64,000 nucleotides of DNA, from the NCBI GenBank assembly GCA_027579435.1, contig JANBPK010000719.1, positions 62,001 to 126,000 on the forward strand, read 5' to 3'. Each line of letters starts with the position of its first letter. Position 1 is the stretch's first letter. Below, piece after piece: positions 1 to 12,328 of this stretch. The DNA is from Candolleomyces eurysporus (lineage: Eukaryota > Basidiomycota > Agaricomycetes > Agaricales > Psathyrellaceae). Below the pieces are notes generated by a model. That model worked only from the letters and a program-made list of their open reading frames with translations. It had not been told where the DNA came from and did no database searches. The position numbers and the translations under genes were made by a program.

Positions 1-247
1 CCCCACATACCATCCCTCCCTCGAATCCTATCACATTCGCTTCACATCGTCGACATCATTCTCGGTATTTTTGTCCAGACCACATTTCTTTCCTTCTCGC
101 AGTCCGCTTCGACAGCACGCATGGAGCCGGAATGGTGTGTCGTCCTTGGGCTTTGCGCTTCCAACATGTCAACCGTAACGCCCAACGCACGGTCATCACA
201 GGCCCCGATACTACTACTCCTACGAACCCTTCAAAACAGCCGAAGAA

Positions 248-891
248 ATGGCCAGAATAAACTCCGACTACTCTCGGCCCTCGACTTCACTCAGCAATGA
301 TACCGGCCATGCGTATGACCATAACAGCAAAAGCTCCACCACCCCTTCTGCCCCCTCCTCGTCACCCACCACCTCCTCTCACCAGGGGGTCGAAGGTCTC
401 GCTGGTGGTTGGCGAATGGGCGGGTGCCTCACGGAACACCTCGAATACTTCAAGGAATGCTCACTCCGCTCCGGACTCTTCAACCCCGAGATGGACCATT
501 GCCTCTTCCAAGAACAGCGGNCCCTCCCCTCTCCCACCGGGCTATGGGGAAGAGCTTTTCTGCTGCTGCACACTCTGCAAACGCGTACTGATGGGCGAAG
601 CCACACCCTCAGAAACCCAAAAATGGCAGAGAAGCCAGAGAGACCTGGCGGAGCACCAAACTCGCCGCATGGAAAACATTCAGGAAAGAGAGGGAGGAGG
701 CGGCGGTGACGCAGATTGAATTGGAAGGGTGCAGAGCGAGGAGCGTGGTAGCCGCTGCTCTGAACCTGACGCAAGAGGAAAGAGATGATTGGGAGCGAAC
801 GGGAGAGGCCAAGTGGAGAAAGCAGGCAAAGGAAGAGGCTTACACGAGGGACTATATTCTTAGAGATGGCGCTGATGCCGAGGAGAGTTGA
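248..891 (+). CDS. Unidentified small protein, gene model uncertain
   Basis: Coding-like sequence occupies two or three frames here. Deleting the N at 531 joins an upstream frame (Ser/Thr/Pro-rich, then Cys-containing, with a Trp-Arg-Met-Gly-Gly-Cys stretch) to a downstream frame with Cys-Cys-Cys-x3-Cys near 565. A third frame from about 590 to 891 encodes a highly charged helical C-terminus ending at TGA 889-891. The upstream part (about 90-245) could hold a first exon with an Arg-rich, mitochondrial-targeting-like sequence. I do not recognise the protein and could not settle the exon joins. The gene may begin left of the window. Only the charged C-terminal stretch looks convincingly protein-like. 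Confidence 0.3.
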
Positions 892-1026
892 TGGCGTTGC
901 ACTTTCATATCATATCATATCATCATAGACGTAAGATTAGATTGAGTTGTGTTCGCCCACTGTATATGTGTTTCGTCGAATACTTATTCCCGTACCGTCG
1001 ATCCAAACACTCCGACCAAGCAAGCC

Positions 1027-3710
1027 TTATTGGATGGGCTTCTTCGAAGAAGCCGTCTTCATCGCATTCCTAATCCCCGTCCTCCACACACTCAACTCCT
1101 TCTCTACATCCACAATCTGTTGCCTAATTTGCTTCCCAACCTCCCCACCCTCATTGCTATTTCCGAATCCTACTAACAACTCCGACCTCGCTCTGACAAG
1201 GGTTTCATGGGCGAGCTTCAAACGGTTAGGTCCGGAGGGTGGGTACGAGGGTGAATTGGGTGGGGGCATGGGCGTTGTGGCGTTTAAAATATCTCCACCA
1301 TTCTGTATGTCCTTGGGAACAGGCTCGTCGACAGTCAGAAGCTTCCCCAGTTCCGCCACCGACACTCCCCGCGCGGGGTGGCCAAAAGCCAAGACTTGAC
1401 TCAAACCCGTGTTGGCACGCGTCGCCGACCGGATGGCGTCGTCCAAAGCCTTTTGAGCTTCTTCTTGCCCGTGCCTGGGGCTAAAATCGGAAGGAGACGA
1501 GCTCTGCTCCCGGATCTGAGGTGAAAACACTTCTTCGATATTTGATTCTGGGTCCGTCGAGAGCTTGGTGATAAGAAGGGAAGTGTGCAAACGGGAGAGG
1601 GCGAGCAGGGGATGAGCACTTGGAACGAGTCCGGCAGATATCAGGATCTGGCTCAGGTTTTCCGTGAGCTGCAACGCCTTCCTTGGGTCTATGTAAGAAA
1701 CGAAGGAAGTGTCAGTCGAGATCGTTGAGTCCGGAGTGGGTGACTTACCGAGATCTTGGACCCTCTCAGCCTTCTCCAAGGCCTCCTGGCCAATCCTGAG
1801 AGCGTCAAGCACGGCGTCTGTATCCTTTACTACAGACCCGCATTTGGAACATCGAGTAAAGCTGTCCTCTGCTTATTCATCCAGTATTAGAGCCGCAATT
1901 GATATGGTAAAAACAGCGAGCTTACGTTCTGTCGGAAGGCAGCAAACCCCGCCGCATCTCTTGGGACACCACATCGCTTCCCTCATATCCACCGGAGAGC
2001 CGGGGGCAGGAGAGCACAGAGAGCACTTGCACGTGAAATGGTAGGTTTCTTTGAGAGTCTTCAGTCTCAGTTCTCGTGGAAGGGTAGTATCGATGTAGGA
2101 TGTCAGGACCTGTTAATTTGTCAGAACGAACGGATGATCGAAAAGTACCGAAACTTACCTCATCACCAGGCTGGATATACTTCAAAGCTATTACTTGCAG
2201 CAACGGTTCGTTGGCCTTGTCAGCGTCTCCTCCTGCTCGTGGAAAGACCACGACGGCATTCGGGTCGCAGGAGTGGTTGATCAAGGCGACGGAGGGGGCC
2301 ACACAAGCTCCCAGAGGGCTCAGGGTAGGCGTTGTGACAGTAAAAGTATTGGTCGTGAACTGAAAGCGTATAAGTATAAAAATATTCAACCGCGATAAGG
2401 TACACTTACCCGAGAGACCAAATCGACCAGATCGGCGGCAGAATGTATCCCGTATGGTTCTAATTGTTGAGGGGACGTGAGGCCGAGATAGCCAACGACG
2501 CCATGGGCCAGATGAGTGTGGACTTCCGTGTTGAAGGGATCGGGATCCTTGGGAAGAGAGGTTCGATCTGGAATGAATCAGCTTATGGCTTCCTCGATAC
2601 CGGAGCCACGTACGAGATTGCATGTTGTCGTATTCTTTCACCTGCGTCATTATAATTAGGTAACGACGCCGAGAAAAGGAAGAAAAAACTTGCCCAAGCA
2701 TGAGAGGGCCCAAGTTTATGCCGCTTCCACAGAACTCGTCCGAGACATCGAATCGCATCGCTGGGGGGCGAGACCTCTCCCTGCGACTCTGCAGACGCTG
2801 CCTTGATCCAGGCCTGCAAAGCGTTGCACTCGTTCTTGTGCGATGACCAGTCCTTGGACTGACAAGCCTGATCCCAGGGTCAGACGAAGTAAAGGCAATA
2901 GAGAGAGGAGCACAACGTACGGGACTACAATACATGACAGTCTTGCATGCGGTGCATCGTTTCAACTGGGAATCTCCACCGTTTCCAAAGCAGCTAGAGC
3001 AATATCCATCAAGATGGGGAAGAGACAGTGCAGCAACATGGGGCTTTACAGAGAAAAGAACGTCGCCTACGTTCGATAGAAAGCTCAATTCACCCGAGGC
3101 AGCTAAAATGACTGTAGAACGCACCTGGTTGATAGAATACCGATGAATACAGCCCTCGGCCGCTTTCCTTCGAGGTGCTGATTTTCAATGACGGTGGTAA
3201 GGCCTTGTACAGTCCCTCGTAGGAAGAGATGGGAGTGGACGGCTCAGGGATTTGAGCAAGTTTCTGCGATTTCTCTGCTTTGTTTTCCTTGAGTACATCC
3301 ACAGCCATCGAGCCTTCAGCTGAGGATTCAGTCCCAGAGGGTTCGATCCGTTCGTCGTTGCCTGTTGACGGTTGACCAGCCATCCCAGGGATAGCCTTCG
3401 AGACGAACGACGCACTGACACCCCCTGCTTGCTGCTCCCGCAGAGCTTTCAGAGATTCAGAGCCCGATATGGTGGGTTCCACAACCTGAACAGATTTCTG
3501 AGCTTCCTGCGTCTGCTCCTCCCCGGTATCTCTATCCACATCCATTGAGGCTTCGAGGGACGCTTCAGTCTTCGATCCTGGCCCGTTCTGGTCGCCGTGC
3601 TCTCTTGATGGTTCGCCAGTGATTCTAGTATGATTGGGAACCTTCGAAACGAATGATGCTGGCGTCTCTCGCTGTTTCCGCAAGGCTTTCAGGGATTTAA
3701 AGTCTGCCAT
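1027..3710 (-). CDS. SET and MYND domain protein (SMYD-type lysine methyltransferase)
   Basis: The gene runs from ATG 3710 to a stop at 1027 and has several short introns. The order of parts is: an N-terminal extension of about 180 residues; a split-SET start with a Gly-Arg-Gly-Leu-Tyr motif; a MYND zinc finger (two Cys-x2-Cys pairs, then Cys/His, about 2850-3050); the SET core with Asn-His-Ser-Cys-Asp-Pro-Asn (about 2260-2290); a Cys-rich post-SET segment with Cys-x-Cys-x2-Cys and further cysteines (about 1925-2035); and a C-terminal helical region resembling the TPR-like domain of SMYD proteins. The family transfers methyl groups from S-adenosylmethionine to lysines of histones or other proteins. 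The motif residues are present, so it should be active. The N-terminal extension contains two copies of an approximately 75-residue unit, unlike typical SMYD proteins. It is divergent from csn5 across 196 bp. Confidence 0.9.
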
Positions 3711-3906
3711 GGTGGTTCAAGGACAAGGAATCCCTGGGCCTAGAGGACGAACAAGAAACCTAGCCACCCTAACCCCAGACAACACGAGCTGAGGGCGAGG
3801 TTAGGGTTACTCGAGTATATCCGCGTCGCGCGAGCATGGGCTTGAGGCCTTTTCTTTTCCTCCACCACCAGCATCCCCGGGGTCAAGGCCTCGACGACCA
3901 GCAGCC
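3711..3906. promoter_or_regulatory. Divergent promoter between SMYD gene and csn5, with telobox-like inverted repeat
   Basis: A 196-bp gap separates the two divergent start codons. It contains a perfect 8-bp inverted repeat, CCCTAACC at 3767-3774 and GGTTAGGG at 3799-3806. The second arm continues as TTAGGGTT. These match the telomere-repeat-like sites bound by Myb-type factors such as Tbf1. Regulatory function is inferred from position only. Confidence 0.45.
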
Positions 3907-5401
3907 ATGTCTGCGGGTACTGCTTTGCAGACGTTCTCGTTGACCAACAGCATCCTCGAGATCTCGCCGCATGATGAGATATACAAGTTTGACGCCGAAG
4001 CGAACCGGCAGATTAACCGAGATGCACCATGGGCCAAAGAGTGAGTACTGGAAGAATTCATGGTTTCGGACAGGAAAACTGAGAATAAAATAGCCCACAC
4101 TACTTCAAACTGTGCAGAATATCAGCGGTAGCCCTTATCAAGATGGTATGTCGCAACAGGCCCAGTTGAAACTGCTGTTAACGCGATGCCGCAGGTCATT
4201 CATGCAAGATCGGGCGTGCCACACGAGATTATGGGCCTTATGCAGGGAAAGGTCGTTGGAAACACCATCGTCATCATGGACTCGTTTGCTTTGCCAGTTC
4301 AGGGAACTGAAACCCGTGTCAACGCTGCTGCAGAGGCAAACGAGTACATGGTGGAGTACATCCAGGGGAGCGAGAAGGTACGTCGCCATTCTTTATGGAA
4401 AAATGAGCGCTTCTTACCCACCCCGTCTATAGGCTGGACGGCTGGAGAACGCCATCGGTTGGTACCACTCCCATCCTGGCTACGGATGCTGGCTGTCGGG
4501 TATCGACGTCAACACCCAAATGAACAATCAGAAGTTCCAAGATCCCTTCATCGCCGTCGTCGTGAGTCACAAATTCGCGATCTCATCTCCCCACAGGACC
4601 ACGCGCTGACCCTTCACTTCTTAGATTGACCCCAATCGCACCATCTCTGCAGGCAAGGTCGACATCGGCGCCTTCAGAACCTACCCAGAGAATTACACAC
4701 CCCCGCATGCATCTTCTTCTGAATATCAATCGATTCCCCTCAGCAAGATCGAAGATTTCGGTGTCCATGCGAATCAGTACTATCAGGTGGACGTCGAGAT
4801 CTTCAAGTCGACGTTGGACAACGAGCTTTTGGCCCTCTTATGGAACAAGTACTGGGTCAACACTTTGAGTCAGAGCCCGCTGATATCGGTGCGTGGTTCC
4901 TCCTTCCCGTCGAGAATGGATCGTAGCTGATCATGTGGCTTCTAGAATCGCGCATACGCCGTATCCCAGCTATCCGACCTCCACCAGAAACTCTCCAAAG
5001 CGACTGCAACCGTATCAAGCACACGTCCCGTGGTTCCATCGCTCAAAGATAAAGACGGTGCTCAGAAGGTGAATTTATACTTGCATTCTAACAGACTGAG
5101 CCCTGGATTTCGATGTAACTAACTATTGCTATCTTTTTTTACCCGAAGAAGGAGAAGGAGGAGAAGAAGAAAGACGAGAACCAGCTGGCTAAGAGCGTCA
5201 TCGATAGGTTAGCAGCTCCCCCCTATCTTATATCTCTTCTCGCTGATGAATCATTACTATTTGACTCACAGTACAAAGATTGCGGTTGAAGCCCAGCATG
5301 GTCTCATCTCCCAGGTTCTCAAGGACGTCATCTTTTCGATGCGGCCTCGAGCAGAGGCTGCTGCCCAGGTCTCGGAAGTCACTGATATGGCCATCGGTTG
5401 A
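3907..5401 (+). CDS. csn5: COP9 signalosome subunit 5 (JAMM deneddylase)
   Basis: Seven or eight exons encode a protein that aligns end to end with CSN5/Jab1. The MPN+ domain has the catalytic Glu (Glu-Ile-Met-Gly-Leu-Met, about 4214) and the full JAMM motif [14 protein letters not shown], starting near 4457. It is followed by the conserved segment ending Trp-Asn-Lys-Tyr-Trp-Val-Asn-Thr-Leu and a helical C-terminus. CSN5 is the zinc metalloprotease of the COP9 signalosome and removes NEDD8 from cullins. ATG 3907 is chosen because an upstream ATG at 3836 is out of frame. The first intron is about 4041-4093 and the second starts right after the Lys-Met codons near 4145. A Lys/Glu-rich insert near 5150-5200 is typical of fungal versions. 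All zinc ligands are present. Confidence 0.96.
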
Positions 5402-7231
5402 ATAGAAGGCTGTCAACTACTCAGCGTTCCGATCCCCAGCCCCCCTTTCTTTTTTTTTGTGCCTCTTGTCAATAGCTCATCGTCTGTCACCCTGTCTGTA
5501 CTACTAGATAACATCATCTACATCTTCGCAATCGTTCAAAATCGAAATGTAATGCCAACACCCCTACGACCTCAGAACCTATGCAAAGCGCGGTGTACGA
5601 TAAAGCCTTCATTATAGTGCCACGTTCATCCCCGCCCCACTCTCGAAGCCCATTCTCAGACAGACCAGATCTCTTCTTATCTATCTTGCTGACAGGGAAG
5701 GGAACTTACACACGAATCGCGGTAGAATGCGCCATTCACAGAGGCGGATCACAAGAACCCACTTCCCGCAGCCTGGTGACGGACAACAGGTCGCGGGTGA
5801 AGATCCCTCCTAGACACATGGCTTTGGGAATCGAGATGAAGATCGCCGTCTGTCTGCTGTGGACGCCAGTCCTTTCCTTCACTGAGGGAGAGGGTTTAGC
5901 GAATCGCTTTCTCTCTGCACCGGTACACAGATTCTTGGGACCGAGGGACAGGACTGTTTTGCAAATGAATTCCGGTTGGCTAATTCGAAACAATATTATA
6001 GCGTCGAAACGACTCTGACATCTATTGACTCACAAGACGTGGACTGAATGAAGGCTATTTGAACAAATTAACGCGTGGGTTGGTCGATGTCGTCGACATT
6101 CAGGCACACCAGGCCAATTTGTCTTGGGAGGTTACGTCGTAATGAAACGTTAAAAACTTACCAAAGCTTTTGGGGCCGAGACTCAATTCTTCCTTCGTTC
6201 TCGAATGCGACTGACAGCCAGAAATTTGCTGGGTAGTCGATTCTGCACATCGGCACTGTCAACGACTGTGGTTCAAGGTCTTCGATATGTATACGTATAC
6301 GTGCTTAGAGGACGAGTCGCAAAGACTGGGCATGAAGGGTCACTTGAAGGTATATGCCACTCCGTCGAGCATAGTTACCCCATCTCCCGCTGGGGGTTCC
6401 TTTGAGTCGACACGTGTTTATGCCCCCAGACTCCCGGCTCGTGGACGTAGAATATGAAGGTCCGGCATTACTTACACGAGGGAGATTTTCGACTTGACAC
6501 GGCGGTTCTTCGATTGCTACCAGCACGTTCAAGCTCGTGTTACAGCAACATGTCTTCGTCGTTCCCTTGGAGATGAGGTATAGTCTAAACAGTATTATAA
6601 GTAAGGGGCAATCGAGGGCACGAGGCCAAGGGGCCAAGCACGTTGGCGGCAGTAAACTGGAGCATTGAGTGGGCGAGGCTAATCAATATCAATGAACTAG
6701 TAAACGTTCGACCTAGTCAGTGTTAAAAACCGCGAAGAGATGCAAGGATGAGCGAGAGAGCTTATAATTCAAACCATTGATTGCATTGAGAAGAGTCGCT
6801 GATAGATAGATAGGAGAGCTAGCGACAAGTTAATACTGGTACAAAGGGGCCGAAATACTACTAAAACTTCGAGATGAACAGAAACAAAGTACGATAGTCG
6901 GACAGAGGCAAATAAGTAGACAATAACGGGTAGCTGGGGAGAGCACTGCAAAGTCTGCGGGTTAAGAGAGGAAACGAGAGACACTCGAGATCAAAGTTAC
7001 ATACAAAGCGAAATCAGCGAATAGCGGACAATAACACGGGCCGAGATGAGGGGAGGGGACAGTTTGGTAGTCTGAAAGACCCTAGAAAAAGGTACTTTAA
7101 TTGAAAGAAGGGAGGGAAGCCATGTCGCTAAGCAGGAGGAGAAAGTATTAGGCTATTAAAAGATATAAGGCAGGATGAGACAAACGAAAAATAAAACGAG
7201 AGACTGAGGAATAGACAGCCAGTCCAATCAA
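5402..7231. other. Gene-free interval between csn5 and the amidase gene
   Basis: No convincing gene was found in 1.8 kb. Short open frames near 5581-6018 and 6305-6637 have no recognisable domain and no supporting splice structure. The right part (6680-7230) is purine-rich on the + strand, holds a short GATA-type simple repeat near 6800, and probably includes the 3' untranslated region of the amidase gene. Most of it looks like ordinary intergenic DNA. Confidence 0.5.
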
Positions 7232-9537
7232 TCAGACGTCCACTTGCGCATTCGAATATTCCACGCCGTGTTCCCGCAAGGCAGCCTCGATCACCTTCAT
7301 GCCCTCCAAGACCTTCTCTTCCTCCAATCTCCGACCGGCGATTTGCACACCGAGAGGCAGGCCGTGCATCTTCTTGGCGTCGTAGACAGAATAAGCCCCT
7401 TTGGCCAAACTGTTCATGGCCTGATATTCGGGAGAGGAGGTGAAGTCATCCGGGAGGCAGTCCAAGCTTTCGTCGACCTTCGTCACGGGCAAGACGCCAG
7501 CCGGTAAATCGAGCTAGACAGGCCGAATACGTTAACCCTGAACTTGGTTGGCGTGGTAGACAGGGGACTCACCATATTAAACAAGAACGTATACCCACAG
7601 CTCATAAGCGTCACCTTCTCCGAAGCACCATGCTCAAACGCAGGCAAAGGATGCGGGACAGTCAACACGAAGTCAAACCCCTCAGAGACCCATTTCTCAT
7701 GCAACACAGCCCTATATTCGTCCCGCTCAACGATCGCTTCCCTATCTTCCAATAGACTTCTCGGGTGCATGTTCTGATATAGCTGGGCCACGAACGGGTC
7801 GCTCGTTTTCGCGNAAAACGACATCATCTTCTTCACGAACCGGGGTAACTTGAAGACACCCAGAAGGCCGGCAGCCGGGCCATCCAGTTTCTCCCCAGGT
7901 TGGAGCTGGCTAGCAATTTGCTGTCCTGTTAAAGTGGAATGTACGTCAGAATTAGATTTAGGTTCGACAAGATGTCTGAAAGTAAAGTGACAGTGGCGCG
8001 AGAGAGGCACCATTCACAGCAAGGTAAATGAAGAAAGAGAAAATCGAGGAATGATCGCCCGACGTACCTCCATCGGCTAGTAGCAATTTGTATCCTGACT
8101 GTAGGCCTTCGACGATATCGGGAGGGTGACTAAAGAGACGCGAGTTAGTGTGAAAGTGACATAGTGCTCGGAGGTGATTGAACGCACAAATCGACGACTT
8201 CGTGGCCTTGCTTCCGAAGAGCGGTCGCCACAGTGGTTAAAGCCCTACGGCAGGCCGGGGTCGGTGGGATGGTGCCTAAACGAAAGGGGCCATAGGATTG
8301 AGCACGTAGGTAGAGATTGATTAACATGGCTTCCATACCGTCATCCCACATGATGCCCCATTTCAACTTCCTTCCCTCGTCTTGCAAATTAACAGGACGC
8401 CAAGGCATAGGCACGCACTAAGACCAAAGAAAGAAAAGGAAGGTTTATGAGCCCTACGTTCAACACCTAAGGGGTAGAAGGAGGATGTGTTTGCTTACCG
8501 TATGATCGTACTGCCAAGGTTTAGACTGAACGACGCGTTTCCAAAATTCGGCAAGGTCCTCAAGGCTGTTAGCCATTGGCGCGGATATGATAGGTATACC
8601 CTCCAAGCCCCTCATGGAGCTAGCGCAACCCCATGACGGGAACCTCCCAGCACTCCCTTTGAGACTCCAAATACCGCAGAAATGCGCGGGAAGTCGGACA
8701 GACCCTCCGATATCGCTACCAATTTCGATCTTGCTACCACCGCAAGCCAAGAGAGCCGCTCCTCCGCCTGAGGAACCACCAGTTGTAAATTCGGTGTTAT
8801 GTGGGTTACGAGTCTGGCCAAAGAGGTCGGTCCGGGTTTCGAGGGCGAGGAGACCTTTGGGTACTGTAGTCTTCACATGAACGAGGGCTCCAGCGTCTTT
8901 GAGGAGTCGAACAATAGCCGAGGAAGTTGCGACAGGTTTTCCAACGTTACCGGAGTATCCGATCGTCGTGTCGTGACCAGCGATGTCGACAGTATCTGGA
9001 ACCAAGCTTAGGGTCGACGGTATGTGCACACTGGATGACAAGACGCACCTTTAATACTCACGGGCACCCCCAGCAACGGCTGATCTCGAATGGAGTCGTT
9101 GCTAGTACTGTCGGTGTTGCTGCTTGTATCCGAAGAGTCGAAGCCTAGACTCCAGCCCCCAGCCGAAGACGAAGCCAAAGCCTCGTCGAACATAATGTCG
9201 GAGAGGCAGTTGGTCGCCTGGTGTGAGCGCAACGTCTTCTTCGCGTAGACCGTCAAGACAGTGGCAGACGACAGTGTCCCTCTGGTGCATTGTGACACGA
9301 GCTGAGGGATCGAAAGACCGTGAATCTTGTTTTCTTGTAACGACAGTGGGGTAGAATACGCTGGGGGCAGGGATTCAAGGAGGGCCTCCCGCTCCTTCTG
9401 CTTCCGCTGGCTTTTATTGAGTAAGAGACCCAGATAAGTTCGAGGTGTTTCGTCAGAAAGAAGGCCTCGGTTATCACGAGGAAATCAACACGAGCTCACC
9501 ATGCAAGCTGATGTGCGGACGCCGAAAGTGAGAACAT
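7232..9537 (-). CDS. Amidase-signature hydrolase (fungal acetamidase-like)
   Basis: A multi-exon gene starts at ATG 9537, splices after about 14 residues (GT donor near 9503), and runs through six or so exons to 7232. The amidase signature is complete. The catalytic Lys is in Val-Ser-Ile-Lys-Asp, split by the intron near 9050. The cis-Ser is in Gly-Gly-Ser-Ser-Gly-Gly-Gly (about 8770-8790), and the nucleophile Ser is in Gly-Ser-Asp-Ile-Gly-Gly-Ser (about 8715-8735). The C-terminus carries the usual Leu-Pro-Leu-Gly-Val-Gln-Ile-Ala-Gly block. These enzymes hydrolyse small amides to acids and ammonia; the exact substrate cannot be read from sequence. The start joins into a Cys-Gln-Arg-Lys-Gln segment typical of fungal amidase N-termini. 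One N at 7814 holds a codon position. Probably cytoplasmic; no signal peptide was seen. Confidence 0.93.
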
Positions 9538-12328
9538 GATTATGTCGGAGGAGCCTCGAGGTAGTGGTCGCAGCGAGCTTGACTACCTTATAGCCAGCGC
9601 CTTCCGTGCAGACCGAGGAGTTGGACGTATAAGGGGGGAGGAGGATAGGTACGACGACTGCGGAGGTTGAGCAGCGAGATTGGAGAAAAATGTTAAAGAC
9701 AGTGGGCCTTGTATTTGAGGGCGTTGCTTAGGCTTGACAGTCTGACACCCGGCAGAACTAGAACGCAAAAAGTCGAATCTCTGAGCTCTGAGAAAAGAAG
9801 GCGAACCTCATGCTCTAGCAGTCGGCTTTTCCCGACCTTCGAGATGAGGTTGTTCGATTACCTCGAAGAGCGTTCAATTTTCTTCCCCGAAGGTAGAAAG
9901 GGGATACTGGAAATGAATGCTGTAATACCCTAGAAGCAGGCGTGATGAGGGGTGCTCTGGTGTAAACAAAATGGTAAGGGAGGTCGTTCTCCGGCAAGCT
10001 CGCGATAGCAATTGATGATGAGCGACGCACCGAGAATCACTAGTATTGGAAACGGGTGCGGAGGCGACATAGGGAATTAACTGCCAAACGATCGCCGATC
10101 CTGCCCGACGCTGCTCAGCGCCGAGTCTCCCGTACGCTGAACCGCGGATCTTGCTTGCAATCTGTGACAACCATAGCGCTTAAACTGGCATGGAAATAAG
10201 CCTCATTGCCAGTGGAAACGAGATGGGACGAAAAGGCACCAACGAAGCCGAATCAAATGATCTGCGGCGCAAAGGCGATGGGGCGACTCGAGGGTTCTAG
10301 AAGAAAGCTTAGTGTCCGAAGCATTCATTCCAGAGGGCGAGAGGGGAGACATGATGCATCCTCCCCCTCAGTTAGCACATAAATCCAGGATCTCGGGAAG
10401 CAGGAGCGAATTCTGGACCTATGTCTGAGCCACTGTGACCATGCAGGGCTCGGCCTCATCCTTCCCGCGCAGTGGCGCGCTCTTGAAGTGAGATAGGGTA
10501 GCTTATCATCACATAGTGGCGCTCAACGACAGCATCCTTTACTAATACTTGATTAATTCCATACCTTGCATACTGACAATCGCATCGGTTAGGGGGCGAG
10601 AAATTCGCTGGATGTCCCATTATACTCGGAGCGCCGTGTCCAACTCAGGGTAGCCTGTCTCAGGAACGCCGCAGCGAGCCCAATGGGCACTGTCAGTACG
10701 TGAAGTGCTCAGTAAAGCTTTCTACGAACCATGATGCATGATGGCTTTCTCGCGGGATCAATGATCCTTAGGGGACGCTAAAAGACCGACTGCCTTGCTA
10801 GATGGGAGAGGGAACGAGAAGCGCAGGCTCATATGTCCTCAGCTATCGAGTTGAATTGGTTTCAGCGCTATCAACGCCAGTAGCTGTTCAGTTTTCCTTG
10901 GGAGAGTAAAATGGAGGCATACATACCTGATCATATGCTGACATTCCGACTCTAACCAGCTTAACCGACGTTCGAGCCTGCGAGCAAACTCGGTGACGTA
11001 CGCCTTTCGCTAGTTTTCAAGTAGGAGACGAATTTCCTGGGCAGGCCTCACGTTCCTACCCTCGATGAAGGCTGCAAGGATATCTGTAATGAACCTTCGC
11101 AACGATAATAACTTGATGTCGATTTGGCCCAGCTGGTGGGCATTCGATCGCTGCTCCTCGCTTTCCCAGAGTAGAAGTAATAGACTAGCCATGTCTTCTC
11201 AACATACGAACCATCCTCTGATCATAACTGCAAAGTTTATCAAAGTTGCGAGCCTCGAGGCTCCAACGCCCAGACCGAGACTATCTGAGAAGATCTCCTG
11301 TTATAAGAGTCCATCTTCTCTGGGCGACGGTTCTTTACGACCGCCCTCCGCCCTCCATTGCGATCATCTGGGATCTGAGTAGCTAAGCAAATTCGCTACG
11401 GAGAACGAAAGTTCGACCTACCCGAGTTGAACTCTGAGTCGAGACGTTGAGCTTCGGGATTCGAGAGTCTTACAGCACGTCGTTTCTGCCGCTTCGTCGT
11501 GAGGAAAACAAAGAGCTAGCTGGAAGGAGATATTATGAAGACTATAGAGGAGATTATTGACCGAAATGATCGCTATATGGACCAGGTCATCCATAGATGA
11601 AACGTGATGCCATGCAGCCAGAAATCATGACTGCCTTCCATTCTTCGAGTTCGAGAAGTCGGAAGTCATGCTAAGAAAAATACTCTCCGAAGAGACATCT
11701 TCCTAGTTGGGAGGCAGATGAGCGCACAACAGAGACAAAACCGTAAAGATAGACGCAGGAGAGGTAGGAATTCGAGAGACGCATTGATTCCCGAAACGAA
11801 AACAGTATCAATTCCTGATCATCGAGCGTTGTTTGGGCTCGGTTTTGCTATGCTCTGTGGAGGAAAGCTATGCATTTACAAAGCCCAGGAGCTAAGCTGC
11901 CCCTGTTTGCCGTACCAGCCATTTTAAATCGAGGTTATTGATAAAGCCAGGCGCACCCCTCACCTGTATTACGTGACGACTGGTGCAGCAAACTCAGCAT
12001 CTTAACCACTACAGGGTTATCGCCATTTCACGGTCCTCATCTCCAACGACTCACCTGGGGTATACTGGCGAGATTGTGGCGTGTATGCGGAGGAAGAGGC
12101 TGCCCGGACGGTGATAGTCGGGAGCAAGCCCAATTCGTGGGAATATTGCGCAAGTATGGCGCGGGCCATCCGATGTCGAGCACCCCATGGCAGGTTCAGA
12201 AGTCAAGAAATGCATTGACGACTCGATGTAAACACGAATGAGACAGGAGAGTACAGTATCAAGAATCATCCCAGGAATGGGAAGATAATGTCAAGAAAGA
12301 GGTTGAAAAAGTATCGCAATTTACTGGA
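9538..12328. other. Long gene-free interval
   Basis: 2.8 kb without a convincing gene. Base composition is mixed and CpG is present at normal levels, unlike the 23-33 kb desert. Short open frames, for example 9874-10170 and 11010-11192 on the minus strand, show no domain and no splice partners. A degenerate tRNA-like segment lies at about 11945-12020 on the minus strand and is listed separately. Otherwise nothing recognisable was seen. Confidence 0.5.
11945..12020 (-). repeat. Possible degenerate tRNA-derived (SINE-like) segment
   Basis: Read on the minus strand, this stretch has an A-box-like TAGTGGTTAAGATGC. About 45 bases further on is ACAGGTGAGGGGTGC, which resembles a B box with two bases missing (AGGTTCGAGG). 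The spacing suits a tRNA or a tRNA-derived SINE head, but no full cloverleaf can be drawn. Weak call. Confidence 0.22.

Noticed and set aside
3799..3810. Telomere or interstitial telomere array
   Set aside because: Only a single TTAGGGTT occurs on each arm of a palindrome, in a promoter between two genes.
5581..6018. Plus-strand open frame of 145 residues downstream of csn5
   Set aside because: No recognisable features, and an opposite-strand frame is open over the same bases.
9874..10170. Minus-strand open frame of 98 residues
   Set aside because: No domain, poor start context and no splice partners; composition looks like random open sequence.
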